From Hyphomicrobiales bacterium (GTDB lineage Bacteria > Pseudomonadota > Alphaproteobacteria > Rhizobiales > Rhizobiaceae): a DNA stretch of 64,000 bases. The notes under the pieces were generated by a model that did no database searches, was not told the DNA's origin, and saw nothing but the letters and a program-made list of their open reading frames with translations. This document shows, piece by piece, positions 38,154-46,876 of the stretch (position 1 is its first letter; each line of letters begins with the position of its first letter). The translations under genes and the position numbers were made by a program. The stretch covers positions 124,001 through 188,000 of the forward strand of contig UCII01000005.1 of assembly GCA_900472485.1 (NCBI GenBank). Reading direction: 5' to 3'.

Positions 38154-38515
38154 TATCCGATCAGCTCCTTGTAACCGGATTCATCAAGCAGACCATCGAG
38201 ATCGCCGACATTCTTCAGTTTCAGCTTGAAGAACCAGCCAGCACCCATCGGATCGGAATTGACGAGGGCAGGATCGGCGGTGATGGCTTCGTTGATTTCC
38301 GTGATCTCTCCGTCGAGCGGACAATAGACTTCGGAGGCTGCCTTGACCGACTCGACGGTTGCCGCGTCGGCTCCCTTGGAGAAGCTGGCACCGACCTCGG
38401 GCAACTCCACGAAAACGAGATCGCCGAGCTGTTCGGCGGCATGGGCCGTAATGCCCACGATTGCGACATCGCCTTCGACCTTCAGCCACTCATGTTCTTC
38501 GGTGAATTTCAGCAT
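38153..38515 (-). CDS. gcvH: glycine cleavage system H protein
   Basis: A 120-residue lipoyl carrier that shuttles the aminomethyl intermediate between GcvP, GcvT and lipoamide dehydrogenase. It starts [16 protein letters not shown], and the lipoylated residue is Lys58 in [13 protein letters not shown]. The ATG is at 38515; gcvT ends 26 bp upstream. LipB, encoded at 54333, provides the octanoyl group for this lysine's lipoylation. Confidence 0.97.
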   Translation of the reverse strand: MLKFTEEHEWLKVEGDVAIVGITAHAAEQLGDLVFVELPEVGASFSKGADAATVESVKAASEVYCPLDGEITEINEAITADPALVNSDPMGAGWFFKLKLKNVGDLDGLLDESGYKELIG

Positions 38516-38540
38516 GGATAATCCTCTCTGGAAAAGACCT

Positions 38541-39677
38541 TCAGCGTTTGTAGGTGGGTTTGATGAAAGGCAGCGTGCTGACAACGACGGGCAGATATTT
38601 GCCGCGCACTTCAGCGTAAACGGTGTTGCCGGGGGCCGTGAATTCGGTCGGCACGTAGCCCATGGCAACCGGGGATTCGACGCTCGGGCCAAAACCACCC
38701 GAAGTGACTTCGCCAATCTCCGTTTTGCCTTCGGCATCGGCATAAAGCTTGGAATGGCCGCGTACCGGCGCCTTGCCCTCCGGCTTCAGGCCGACACGAC
38801 GGCGCGATGTGCCGCCATCGAGTTCGCTGAGGATGCGGGTCGCGCCGGGAAAGCCGCCGGCGCGGTCGCCGCCGGTCTTTCGGGCTTTCTGGATCGCCCA
38901 TTCGAGTGCGCCTTCGATCGGCGTCGTCGTCTGGTCGATATCGTTGCCATAAAGGCAGAGGCCGGCCTCCAGGCGCAGGGAGTCACGGGCGCCAAGGCCG
39001 ATCGGCTGCACATCCGGATGCTCCAGCAGCCGCTTGGCGATATCCTCGGCTTTGTCCGGCGGCACGGAGATTTCGAAACCGTCTTCACCGCTATAGCCGG
39101 AGCGCGACACAAGGCAGGAGACATCGTGCAGGCGGCAATGGCGCACGTCCATGAATTTCATATAGGCGATATCAGCCCAGAGCTCGGCAAGCACGTCGAC
39201 GGCGCGCGGTCCCTGCAGGGCAATGAGCGCGCGATCGAGTAATGTAACTTCGCAGCTATCGCCGATATGATCTTGAAGATGCTTGAAATCCTGCTCTTTG
39301 CAGGCGGCGTTGACCACGACGAAAAGATAGTCGTCCATATGGGCGATCATCAGATCGTCGAGGATGCCGCCCTTGTCGTCGGTGAAGAAGCCATAGCGCT
39401 GGCGATTTTCGGCAAGGCCGAGAATATCGACCGGCACCAGGCTCTCGAGTGCCAGCGCCGCATCCTCATATTTGCCTGAGCGTGCGCGGATCGTCAGCTG
39501 CCCCATGTGCGACACGTCGAACAGGCCGGCAGAGGATCGAGTCCAAAGATGTTCCTTCAGAACGCCGGGCGCATATTGCACGGGCATGTCGTAGCCAGCG
39601 AACGGCACCATGCGGGCGCCGAGGGACACATGCAGGGCATGAAGGGGGGTGGTCTTGAGGGCAGCGGTCTCGTCCAA
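38541..39677 (-). CDS. gcvT: glycine cleavage system T protein (aminomethyltransferase)
   Basis: A 378-residue tetrahydrofolate-dependent aminomethyltransferase, first gene of gcvTHP. It releases ammonia from the GcvH-bound intermediate and forms methylene-THF. Landmarks are [27 protein letters not shown] and [13 protein letters not shown]. The start is TTG at 39677: GGAGG lies 6 nt before it and the protein then begins [16 protein letters not shown]; the ATG at 39722 would enter the riboswitch tail. The gene follows a tandem glycine riboswitch. Confidence 0.95.
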   Translation of the reverse strand: MDETAALKTTPLHALHVSLGARMVPFAGYDMPVQYAPGVLKEHLWTRSSAGLFDVSHMGQLTIRARSGKYEDAALALESLVPVDILGLAENRQRYGFFTDDKGGILDDLMIAHMDDYLFVVVNAACKEQDFKHLQDHIGDSCEVTLLDRALIALQGPRAVDVLAELWADIAYMKFMDVRHCRLHDVSCLVSRSGYSGEDGFEISVPPDKAEDIAKRLLEHPDVQPIGLGARDSLRLEAGLCLYGNDIDQTTTPIEGALEWAIQKARKTGGDRAGGFPGATRILSELDGGTSRRRVGLKPEGKAPVRGHSKLYADAEGKTEIGEVTSGGFGPSVESPVAMGYVPTEFTAPGNTVYAEVRGKYLPVVVSTLPFIKPTYKR

Positions 39678-39748
39678 ATGACGCCTCCGGGTTTTGCGCT
39701 CGTTTCGAAGCGCAGAGCTCACAATTTCGGCGCGGTAGCGCCTGACGA

Positions 39749-39908
39749 TGAGCCCCCTCTGTCTGTTTGCCTGAGATTGTTATCCCTTCGGCGAACGCTT
39801 GCGCGCTTCTCTCCAGAGTTCCGTCTGCCCCTTGCTGGTCCTTTGGCCTGAGAGTTTCCGGGGCGGTTGCTCCTTCGGCACCGGCTCGCGCCGGATTCTC
39901 CCAACAAG
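39749..39908 (-). promoter_or_regulatory. tandem glycine riboswitch controlling gcvTHP
   Basis: Two consecutive glycine aptamers read on the minus strand. The first has GGGAGA, CCGAAGGAGCAA and CTCTCAGGC; the second has GGAGAG, GCCGAAGGGATAA and CTCAGGCAAACAGA, all of which are the conserved blocks of this class, joined by the usual short linker. The aptamers end about 70 nt before the gcvT start codon. Glycine binding to both aptamers is expected to turn on gcvTHP, as in other bacteria. No separate terminator hairpin is obvious, so control may act at initiation of translation. Confidence 0.95.
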
Positions 39909-39918
39909 GTTGAAAGTC

Positions 39919-39946
39919 ATTATCCGGTCCCGGCCGAAGATGGCAA
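39919..39946 (-). promoter_or_regulatory. gcvTHP promoter
   Basis: On the minus strand, TTGCCA (39941-39946) and GATAAT (39919-39924) are separated by 16 nt. The start site would fall near 39911, right at the first aptamer of the glycine riboswitch, which supports the call. Confidence 0.65.
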
Positions 39947-40081
39947 GGGGCAAATGTCGTCGCTGAACAAATTTTTGTCGCGCCGATCAATCTTGTGTTT
40001 CCCAATGAATACGAGCCTTTGCATCAGGCATGGGAGAGGCTATCCCTTGTCATCGACTGAGGAGCCGGGCAGGAGACAAAG

Positions 40082-40615
40082 ATGATCCGCAACTACACAG
40101 CCGCATTGCTGATGTCCATTGGCGCATTTTCGCTTCCTTCCAGTGAAGCAATGGCTGAGGATAGCGGCACGATGAAATCCATGCCCAGTATGCACATGGA
40201 CGCGGGTGCGGCACCTTCCGGCTCCGCGACTGCCAAACTTGCCGATCTCGATATCAGCGGCGGCTATGTTCGCGCCATGCTTCCCGGCCAGCCCGTCGGC
40301 GGCGGTTACATCACCATCCACAACACTGGCAAGATCGACGATAAGCTGACCTCAGTGACCTCCTCGGCGGCCGGTAAGGTGGAACTGCACGAGATGAAAA
40401 TGGAAGGCGAGATCATGAAGATGCGCGAGGTGAAAGGCGGCATCGCCATCCCCGCCGGCGCGACCGTCACGCTTGCGCCCAGCACGATGCATATGATGTT
40501 CAGGCAAGTGAAAGCGCCCTTCAAGCAAGGTGGCAAGGTACCCGTGATGCTGATGTTCGACAAGGCGGGCATGATCGACATCAATCTGCCTGTCGTCTCC
40601 GCCAAGGGAAACTAA
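40082..40615 (+). CDS. periplasmic copper chaperone, PCuAC domain
   Basis: A 177-residue exported protein. A signal peptide (MIRNYTAALLMSIGAFSLPS, cleavage near AMA-ED) precedes a Met/His-rich stretch MKSMPSMHMD and a PCuAC domain. The copper ligands fit the family pattern: His103, Met114, His137 and Met139 (ELHEMKME, IMKM, STMHMMF). Such proteins deliver Cu(I) to cytochrome oxidase subunits. GGCAGGAG precedes the ATG. It stands alone, divergent from the glycine riboswitch. Confidence 0.9.
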   Translation: MIRNYTAALLMSIGAFSLPSSEAMAEDSGTMKSMPSMHMDAGAAPSGSATAKLADLDISGGYVRAMLPGQPVGGGYITIHNTGKIDDKLTSVTSSAAGKVELHEMKMEGEIMKMREVKGGIAIPAGATVTLAPSTMHMMFRQVKAPFKQGGKVPVMLMFDKAGMIDINLPVVSAKGN

Positions 40616-40801
40616 GCCAGAAAATTATCCTTCCGTATAATTCCAGTTTCCACTTTTCCTCGAATGCTCTAAAGCCACGTCAAAAGGCCAGGAAGTCTCC
40701 GGCCGCGGGGCAGATCGTCCTATTGTCTGAAAATTCGCATGATCCCACCGAACGAGTTTTGGCAACGCCTGGGACATGCTGCGGTATTTGAAAGAAGAAG
40801 A

Positions 40802-41800
40802 ATGGCCGGGATTGAGCATATTAAGGTCGAGCCTGACGAGGCCGGCATGCGCCTCGACCGCTGGTTCAAGGTGCATTTTCCAGGACTCGGCTTTGGTCAG
40901 TTACAGAAGCTTCTGCGCTCGGGCCAGGTGCGTGTCGATGGTGGCCGCGTTAAGACGGACGCCCGCGTGCAGCCGGGGCAGATGGTGCGCGTGCCGCCGC
41001 TCGATGTCGACGCCAAGGGACCGAAAGGCGGCCCTATTGCCAGCAATGACCTGAAACACTCCGGCGACGCCGAACTTCTTGCGCGCATGCTGCTGCATGA
41101 AGACGACAAGGTCTATGTGTTGAACAAGCCAGCCGGCCTCGCGGTGCAGGGCGGTTCCGGCCTGACTCGTCATATCGACAAGATGCTCGAGGCATGGACC
41201 AGCAAGAAAGGCGAAAAACCGCGCCTGGTGCATCGTCTCGACCGCGACACGTCAGGCGTCCTCGTCGTTGCCCGTACACGGGGTGCCGCGCAGAAGCTGA
41301 CGGCGGCGTTCCGCGAGCGCGATACCAAGAAGACCTACTGGTCGCTGGTCAAGGGCGTGCCGCGCAAGCACGAGGACAAGATTTCCACCTGGCTGGTGAA
41401 GGAAGCCACACCGGATGGCGATCGCATGCGCATCGCCAAGCATGGAGAGGAGGGCGCAGATCACGCCATCTCCTACTATCGCGTGCTCGAGACCGCAGCG
41501 CAGAGCCTAGCCTGGCTGGAAATGGAGCCCTATACCGGCCGTACCCACCAGTTGCGTGTCCACGCGCTGCATATGGGCCATCCGATCATTGGCGACCCCA
41601 AATATTTCGATGACGATCCTAACTGGGATTTTCCGGGCGGTGTCCAGAAGCGCCTGCATCTGCATGCGCGTCATATCGATATCCCGCATCCGAGCGGCGG
41701 ACGTCTGCGCGTCACCGCGCCTTTGCCGCCGCACATGGTGCAGACCTGGAACCTTCTCGGCTTCGATATGGAATCGGCAGGGGAGCCGGACGACGAATGA
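40802..41800 (+). CDS. RluC/RluD-family 23S rRNA pseudouridine synthase
   Basis: A 332-residue enzyme. An N-terminal S4 RNA-binding domain (AGMRLDRWFKVHFPG, then LQKLLRSGQVRVDGGRV) is followed by the synthase domain with the catalytic Asp in LVHRLDRDTSGVLVVA, the hallmark RLD motif, then GRTHQLRVHALHMGHPIIGD. It most likely modifies 23S rRNA; RluC is the closest name but specificity between RluC and RluD cannot be fixed by eye. Start at the ATG 40802. The next gene's ATG overlaps its stop. Confidence 0.92.
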   Translation: MAGIEHIKVEPDEAGMRLDRWFKVHFPGLGFGQLQKLLRSGQVRVDGGRVKTDARVQPGQMVRVPPLDVDAKGPKGGPIASNDLKHSGDAELLARMLLHEDDKVYVLNKPAGLAVQGGSGLTRHIDKMLEAWTSKKGEKPRLVHRLDRDTSGVLVVARTRGAAQKLTAAFRERDTKKTYWSLVKGVPRKHEDKISTWLVKEATPDGDRMRIAKHGEEGADHAISYYRVLETAAQSLAWLEMEPYTGRTHQLRVHALHMGHPIIGDPKYFDDDPNWDFPGGVQKRLHLHARHIDIPHPSGGRLRVTAPLPPHMVQTWNLLGFDMESAGEPDDE

Positions 41801-42450
41801 AGCTGGTATTATTCGATTGTGACGGCACGCTGGTCGACAGCGCGCGGCTGATCCACGAGGTCATGGCGCGCACCTTCGTAGCCTTCGGCTACAAGCGTCC
41901 CGATGTTTCTGCGACGAAATCGATCATCGGCCTGACGCTCGATATCGCCATTGCCCGCCTGCAGGGCAAGCCGCATGTCGACGACGAAGCGATTGCCATG
42001 ACGGCGCATTACAAGTCGATCTTTCCGGAGGTGCGAGACGAGGCTGATATGCAGACGCCGCTCTTCGACGGCATCAAGCCGCTGATCGAGACGCTTGCGG
42101 CCCGTGATGAGCTGCTGATCGGCGCAGTCACGGGTAAATCCCGCCGCGGTTTGACCCATATCCTTGAGGTCAACGACTTCACGCCCTATTTTATCGTCTC
42201 GCGCACCGCCGACGATTGCCCGTCGAAACCGCATCCGGCGATGGTGACGGAATGCTGCGACGAGACTGGCATGGATCCGCATGACACGATCGTGATCGGC
42301 GATGCGATCTACGACATGCAGATGGCAAAGGCGGCTGGTGCGACTGCCATTGGTGTGGCCTGGGGCTATGCTTCCGTCGAGGAGTTGCTGGCGGCGGGAG
42401 CGGATGCCATCGCCCACCATCCGAACGATTTGTTGAGCCATATTCTCTGA
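41797..42450 (+). CDS. HAD-superfamily hydrolase, phosphoglycolate phosphatase-like
   Basis: A 217-residue HAD phosphatase. Motif I is LFDCDGTLVDS (nucleophile Asp in DxDGT), motif II is the threonine in AVTGKSR, and motif III/IV is IVIGDAIYDMQMAK. The alpha-helical cap is of the C1 type. Substrate unknown: phosphoglycolate or a nucleoside phosphate are usual for this group. The ATG overlaps the stop of the pseudouridine synthase gene (ATGA), and an ATP12-type gene follows after 9 bp, so the three form an operon. Confidence 0.9.
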   Translation: MKLVLFDCDGTLVDSARLIHEVMARTFVAFGYKRPDVSATKSIIGLTLDIAIARLQGKPHVDDEAIAMTAHYKSIFPEVRDEADMQTPLFDGIKPLIETLAARDELLIGAVTGKSRRGLTHILEVNDFTPYFIVSRTADDCPSKPHPAMVTECCDETGMDPHDTIVIGDAIYDMQMAKAAGATAIGVAWGYASVEELLAAGADAIAHHPNDLLSHIL

Positions 42451-42459
42451 GGTGACGCC

Positions 42460-43245
42460 ATGCGCGACCTGTTGAACGATCTTTCCGAAGGTCTCAGCCA
42501 TCCCGATCCGATCCGCCGCGCGCAGATCCAGATGAAGAAGCCGCTGCCCAAGCGCTTCTACAAGGATGTGACGATCAACGAGGAACATGGCGGCCATGCT
42601 ATCGCTCTCGATGGCAAGGTGGTGAAGACGCCGGCGCGGCACTCCCTGGCTCTGCCGACGGAAGCGCTTGCCGGATTGGTGGCCGCCGAGTGGGCACGTC
42701 AAGTCGACGTCATCGATCCGGCCACCATGCCGGTAACGCGCCTCGTCAACACGGCCATCGATGGCGTTGCGACGGAAAGCCAGGCCGTATTCGACGAAAT
42801 CGTCCGCTTCTCCGGCAGCGATCTGCTCTGCTACCGCGCCGATGGTCCCGAGCGCCTCGTCGAGCGGCAGTCGGAGCGCTGGAATCCGGTGATCGAATGG
42901 GCCGCGCGCGACCTAGGCGCCCGCTTCATCCTGGCCGAAGGCGTCATGCACCAGGAACAGCCTAAAGAGGCTATCGCGGCCTTCGCCGCTGCTTTGCGCG
43001 AGTTTGACACACCGATGGAACTCGCGAGCTTGCACACGATCACCACACTGACTGGTTCGGCGATCCTGGCGCTGGCTTTTGCGAAAGGTTTCCTGCCGCT
43101 TGCCGAGATCTGGTCGCTCGCTCATCTCGACGAGGATTGGACAATCGAGCATTGGGGCAGCGACGAAGAGGCCGAGCAGCGTCGTGCACAACGTTTTGAA
43201 GAGTTTCAGGCCGCGGCCGAGGTTTTTTCCGCGCTTCGCAGTTGA
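42460..43245 (+). CDS. ATP12 family F1F0-ATP synthase assembly chaperone
   Basis: A 261-residue ATP12-family protein. Recognisable blocks are KRFYKDVTI and LDGKVVKTPARHSLALPT near residues 30-65, and EIVRFSGSDLLCYRADGPERLVERQ, then AEIWSLAHLDEDWTIEHWGSDEEAEQRR near the end. In mitochondria and alphaproteobacteria ATP12 binds the alpha subunit of F1 during assembly. It is the third gene of an operon starting with the pseudouridine synthase. Confidence 0.93.
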   Translation: MRDLLNDLSEGLSHPDPIRRAQIQMKKPLPKRFYKDVTINEEHGGHAIALDGKVVKTPARHSLALPTEALAGLVAAEWARQVDVIDPATMPVTRLVNTAIDGVATESQAVFDEIVRFSGSDLLCYRADGPERLVERQSERWNPVIEWAARDLGARFILAEGVMHQEQPKEAIAAFAAALREFDTPMELASLHTITTLTGSAILALAFAKGFLPLAEIWSLAHLDEDWTIEHWGSDEEAEQRRAQRFEEFQAAAEVFSALRS

Positions 43246-43314
43246 ATATTGTTGATTTCCAGTCCTTTATATCGATCTGCATATCTTGCAAATTCGAAAG
43301 TCGGGGCAGGGATC

Positions 43315-43785
43315 ATGTTGTTGTGGAGGCCGAGAGCCATACCGGCGCTCGTGGGAATTCTGGCATTGGCCGCTTGCTCGAGTTGGTCCGTCGATCCTCC
43401 GCCCCCAACCTATGCCGTGCGCAGCGCAACCGTCGTAGCCGATCAGGCACTGCCGCCGGTGTCGCCGGCACTGGTTGTAGCCGTCAATGATCGCGTCAAC
43501 GCCGCGATCGCCGCTACGAGCTTCAGTCCGCAATTGCCACAGGTTGCCATCACAGTTCGACTGAGCGACGTCCGCAAGGCGCGCGGCTTCAATCGCGACC
43601 GCAGCAGCGCCAAGATCAATATCGATGCCGCGGCAGCCGATGGCGGCGCTGTGATTGCGATGGCATCTTTCGAGACCAGAACCGTTGCTCCCGATCCCGC
43701 GACCGCGGATGAGCTGATGGCGGAAGATATCGCCGCGCGGGTTCGTTCCATCTTTTCGCTGAACACGCCACGGCTCACAAACTAA
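43315..43785 (+). CDS. hypothetical outer-membrane lipoprotein
   Basis: A 156-residue lipoprotein of unknown function. The lipobox is LALAACSS with lipidated Cys21, preceded by basic residues and a hydrophobic core (AIPALVGILALAA). The body is a small alpha/beta domain without recognised motif (VAITVRLSDVRKARGFNRDR). I use the ATG at 43315, preceded by GGGGCAGGGA; the frame is open further upstream. It is 69 bp after the ATP12 gene. Confidence 0.8.
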   Translation: MLLWRPRAIPALVGILALAACSSWSVDPPPPTYAVRSATVVADQALPPVSPALVVAVNDRVNAAIAATSFSPQLPQVAITVRLSDVRKARGFNRDRSSAKINIDAAAADGGAVIAMASFETRTVAPDPATADELMAEDIAARVRSIFSLNTPRLTN

Positions 43786-43848
43786 GCCAACAGCTTCAAA
43801 CAAGGCTCGCGCCATGCTAAGCCCGAGCGATGATGGAGAGAGGGCCGC

Positions 43849-45381
43849 ATGAAGGAAATCCTGCAGGAACTGGAACGCCGTCGTGAGATCGCAAGGCTTG
43901 GCGGCGGGCAAGTTCGCATCGACGCGCAGCATGCCCGCGGCAAGCTGACGGCGCGCGAGCGCATCGATATCTTCCTCGACGAGGGCTCTTTCGAAGAATT
44001 CGATATGTTCGTCGAGCATCGCTCGACCGATTTCGGCATGGACAAGAGCAAGATTGCCGGCGACGGCGTCGTGACCGGCTGGGGCACGGTCAACGGACGA
44101 ACCGTCTTCATTTTTGCCAAAGATTTCACAGTCTTCGGTGGATCTCTTTCAGAAGCACATGCGGAAAAGATCACCAAGGTGCAGGATATGGCGCTGAAGA
44201 ACCGGGCGCCGATCATCGGAATCTACGATGCCGGCGGCGCCCGCATTCAGGAAGGCGTGGCCGCACTTGGCGGTTATGCTGAGGTGTTCCAACGCAATGT
44301 GCTTGCCTCCGGTGTCATTCCGCAGATTTCGGTCATCATGGGCCCTTGTGCCGGCGGCGACGTCTATTCTCCAGCCATGACCGACTTCATCTTCATGGTG
44401 CGCGACACATCCTACATGTTCGTCACCGGGCCGGATGTGGTGAAGACCGTTACCAATGAGACCGTGACATCCGAGCAGCTCGGCGGTGCCTCGGTGCACA
44501 CGACGAAGTCTTCGATTGCGGACGCGGCCTACGACAATGATGTCGATACACTTTTGCAGGTGCGCCGCCTCGTCGATTTCCTGCCGCAATCGAACACGGC
44601 AGCGGTGCCGGAAATTGAGTGCTATCAATCGGTGACGGAACCGGATAATTCGCTCGATACGCTGATCCCAGCCAATGCCAACAAGCCCTACGACATCAAG
44701 GAGCTGATCCTGAAAGTCGCGGATGAGGGCGATTTCTTCGAGATCCAGGAAAGCTTCGCCAAGAACATCGTTTGCGGTTTCGGCCGCATCGAGGGCGCCA
44801 CGGTCGGCTTCGTCGCCAATCAGCCGATGGTGCTTGCCGGCGTGCTCGACAGCGACGCGTCGCGGAAGGCTGCGCGTTTCGTGCGTTTCTGCGATTGCTT
44901 CAATATCCCGATCGTCACCTTCGTCGACGTGCCGGGCTTCCTGCCAGGAACGGCACAGGAATACGGCGGCCTGATCAAGCACGGCGCCAAGCTGCTCTTC
45001 GCCTATGCCGAGGCGACCGTGCCTAAGCTGACGGTCATTACGCGTAAGGCCTTCGGCGGCGCCTATGACGTCATGGCATCGAAACATCTCCGCGGCGATC
45101 TCAACTATGCCTGGCCGACGGCGCAGATCGCCGTCATGGGCGCCAAGGGCGCCGTCGAGATCATCTTCCGCAAGGATATTGCCGATCCCGGGAAGATCGC
45201 GGCCCACACCAAGATGTATGAGGACCGATTCCTGTCGCCTTTCGTTGCCGCAGAGCGCGGCTACATTGACGAAGTGATCATGCCGCGCTCGACGCGGCGA
45301 CGGCTGGCACAGGGGCTTAGAATGCTGCGCAACAAGGATCTGACCAATCCCTGGAAGAAGCACGACAACATCCCGTTGTGA
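43849..45381 (+). CDS. pccB: acyl-CoA (propionyl-CoA) carboxylase beta subunit
   Basis: A 510-residue carboxyltransferase subunit. With a biotinylated alpha subunit it converts propionyl-CoA to methylmalonyl-CoA. Landmarks are [20 protein letters not shown] at the start, [21 protein letters not shown] and [19 protein letters not shown] (oxyanion holes), and [26 protein letters not shown]. The Asp that favours propionyl over acetyl substrates is present in the usual block, consistent with PccB. Its partner pccA lies 4 kb away on the opposite strand. Confidence 0.93.
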   Translation: MKEILQELERRREIARLGGGQVRIDAQHARGKLTARERIDIFLDEGSFEEFDMFVEHRSTDFGMDKSKIAGDGVVTGWGTVNGRTVFIFAKDFTVFGGSLSEAHAEKITKVQDMALKNRAPIIGIYDAGGARIQEGVAALGGYAEVFQRNVLASGVIPQISVIMGPCAGGDVYSPAMTDFIFMVRDTSYMFVTGPDVVKTVTNETVTSEQLGGASVHTTKSSIADAAYDNDVDTLLQVRRLVDFLPQSNTAAVPEIECYQSVTEPDNSLDTLIPANANKPYDIKELILKVADEGDFFEIQESFAKNIVCGFGRIEGATVGFVANQPMVLAGVLDSDASRKAARFVRFCDCFNIPIVTFVDVPGFLPGTAQEYGGLIKHGAKLLFAYAEATVPKLTVITRKAFGGAYDVMASKHLRGDLNYAWPTAQIAVMGAKGAVEIIFRKDIADPGKIAAHTKMYEDRFLSPFVAAERGYIDEVIMPRSTRRRLAQGLRMLRNKDLTNPWKKHDNIPL

Positions 45382-45504
45382 GCATGTGACAACAAGTCAC
45401 GGATTTAACACGGAAAATTGATTGAGCGTCAGAATCCGTGTTTTCACGTTCCTGCCCGTGCGCTCTATTGCTTCCTCGTGGGGGAGTTAAAACTGGAGTT
45501 TAAC

Positions 45505-45897
45505 ATGGCGCTTTCCGATCGGCTGAATCAGTATCAGCCCTATGCTCTTACCGTGCTGCGTATCGTCACCGGTGTATTGTTCATCGAACATGGTCTGCAA
45601 AAGCTCGTTGGCTTTCCGGCCGGCGGTCAGTTCCCAAGCCCGTTGCCGACCCTGCTTCTGGTTCAGGGTATCATCGAAATCGTTGGCGGATTGGCCACGA
45701 TCGTCGGTTTCTTCACCCGTCCAGTCGCGTTCATTCTCTGCGGCAACATGGCGGTCGCCTATTTCATGGCGCATTATCCGAAGAATTTCTTCCCGGCCAA
45801 TAATGGCGGTGATGCGGCGATCCTCTACTGCTTCGTCTTCCTGTTCCTGATCTTCGCAGGCCCGGGCCTGCTGGCGATCGACAACAATAAGAAGTAA
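45505..45897 (+). CDS. DoxX family membrane protein, copy 1
   Basis: A 130-residue protein with four predicted membrane helices (ALTVLRIVTGVLFIEHGLQK, LLLVQGIIEIVGGLATIVG, PVAFILCGNMAVAYFMAH, ILYCFVFLFLIFAGPG). The FIEHGLQKL block is typical of DoxX/DoxD-type proteins. Their function is not known in detail, though they have been linked to quinone-dependent redox reactions. A close paralogue follows 138 bp later on the same strand. Confidence 0.88.
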   Translation: MALSDRLNQYQPYALTVLRIVTGVLFIEHGLQKLVGFPAGGQFPSPLPTLLLVQGIIEIVGGLATIVGFFTRPVAFILCGNMAVAYFMAHYPKNFFPANNGGDAAILYCFVFLFLIFAGPGLLAIDNNKK

Positions 45898-46035
45898 CCA
45901 GCTTCTCCGTGGGGCTCGGTTGAATTGCCGGGTCCGGCGAATAAATTGGTCTCTCGCGTGTTCACTTCGTTATCAGCGAAGCGAGAGCACTTTCGACAGG
46001 ATCTCCTTCGCATCCCCTATCGAACGGAGATCCGC

Positions 46036-46422
46036 ATGTCCCTTTCCGAGCGCTTGTCGCCTTATCAGCCCGCCGCCCTTACCGTCTTGCGAGTCGTGAC
46101 AGCGCTTTTGTTCGTCGAACATGGCACGCAGAAGGTCTTCGGCTTTCCGCCGGCGCCTTATGAAATCACGACGCTGTTCTTCGTGGCGGGAATTATTGAA
46201 CTTGTCGGCGGCATCTTTGTCCTGCTCGGGCTTTTCACTCGGCCGATCGCCTTTCTCTTGAGCGGCGAAATGGCGATCGCCTACTTCATGGTGCATATGC
46301 AGATCGACTTCTTCCCGGCCAACAATCAGGGAGACGGGGCGATCCTGTTCTGCTTCATCTTCCTGTTTCTGGTGTTCGCCGGACCGGGAATCTGGGCGCT
46401 GGACAATCGCCAGCGCGGATGA
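46036..46422 (+). CDS. DoxX family membrane protein, copy 2
   Basis: A 128-residue four-helix DoxX-family protein, clearly a paralogue of the preceding gene: both start with M-A/S-LS-RL, share QP-ALTVLRV-T-LLFVEHG-QK and end in FFPANN-GD-AIL-CF-FLFL-FAGPG. The two probably arose by tandem duplication. Start at ATG 46036. The gene is convergent with the guanidinium exporter. Confidence 0.88.
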   Translation: MSLSERLSPYQPAALTVLRVVTALLFVEHGTQKVFGFPPAPYEITTLFFVAGIIELVGGIFVLLGLFTRPIAFLLSGEMAIAYFMVHMQIDFFPANNQGDGAILFCFIFLFLVFAGPGIWALDNRQRG

Positions 46423-46428
46423 GATCAG

Positions 46429-46743
46429 TCAGGCGGTGAGCTTGAGACCGGCGATGCCTGCAACGATCAAGCCGATGCAGAGCAGCCGCACAAGGGTCGC
46501 GGGATCACCGAGCAACCAGATGCCAAGCAGAACCGTACCGACTGTGCCGATGCCGGTCCAGACCGCGTAGGCCGTGCCCATCGGCAGGGTCTTTACGGCT
46601 AGGCCGAGCAGCACGACGCTGACGACCATGGAAACGACGGTGAGAATTGTCGGCATCGGCCGCGTGAACCCATCGGTATATTTCAGCCCGACGGCCCAGC
46701 CAATTTCGAACAAGCCTGCGAGGAAAAGCAGGAACCAAGCCAT
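46429..46743 (-). CDS. sugE: small multidrug resistance-type guanidinium exporter (Gdx/SugE)
   Basis: A 104-residue four-helix SMR protein. Glu13 in [15 protein letters not shown] is the proton- and substrate-coupled residue of the family, and the [12 protein letters not shown] block is typical of the Gdx (SugE) subgroup, which exchanges guanidinium for protons, rather than EmrE-type multidrug pumps. A guanidine-II riboswitch lies 20 bp upstream of the ATG, which strongly supports guanidinium as the substrate. AAAGGAG sits just before the ATG. Confidence 0.94.
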   Translation of the reverse strand: MAWFLLFLAGLFEIGWAVGLKYTDGFTRPMPTILTVVSMVVSVVLLGLAVKTLPMGTAYAVWTGIGTVGTVLLGIWLLGDPATLVRLLCIGLIVAGIAGLKLTA

Positions 46744-46763
46744 TTTACGCTCCTTTGTTAAGA

Positions 46764-46824
46764 GCGAGGCCGTCCCCGCGATATCTACGACCGGTCTGGT
46801 TGCCGGCCGCCGCAGTCGTCTGCG
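46764..46824 (-). promoter_or_regulatory. guanidine-II (mini-ykkC) riboswitch
   Basis: Two small hairpins on the minus strand carry the diagnostic ACGR loops of mini-ykkC: CGCAG-ACGA-CTGCG (46811-46824) and GCGGGG-ACGG-CCTCGC (46764-46779, one G-U pair), with a 31-nt linker. The second ends about 20 nt before the sugE start and close to its Shine-Dalgarno sequence, the usual spacing for translational control. Guanidine binding to the paired loops would free the ribosome site and switch on the exporter. Confidence 0.88.
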
Positions 46825-46829
46825 TATTT

Positions 46830-46860
46830 CCTATATGCCTTTGTCGACTGCCTATTTCAA
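46830..46860 (-). promoter_or_regulatory. candidate sugE promoter
   Basis: On the minus strand, TTGAAA (46855-46860) and TATAGG (46830-46835) are 19 nt apart, just upstream of the first riboswitch hairpin. The boxes are fair and the spacing is long, so this is a tentative call. Confidence 0.35.
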
Positions 46861-46876
46861 GGCGATGACGCTACCT

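Noticed and set aside
45386..45400. A GTGAC/GTCAC hairpin after pccB
   Set aside because: A five-base stem without T run is too weak to call a terminator.
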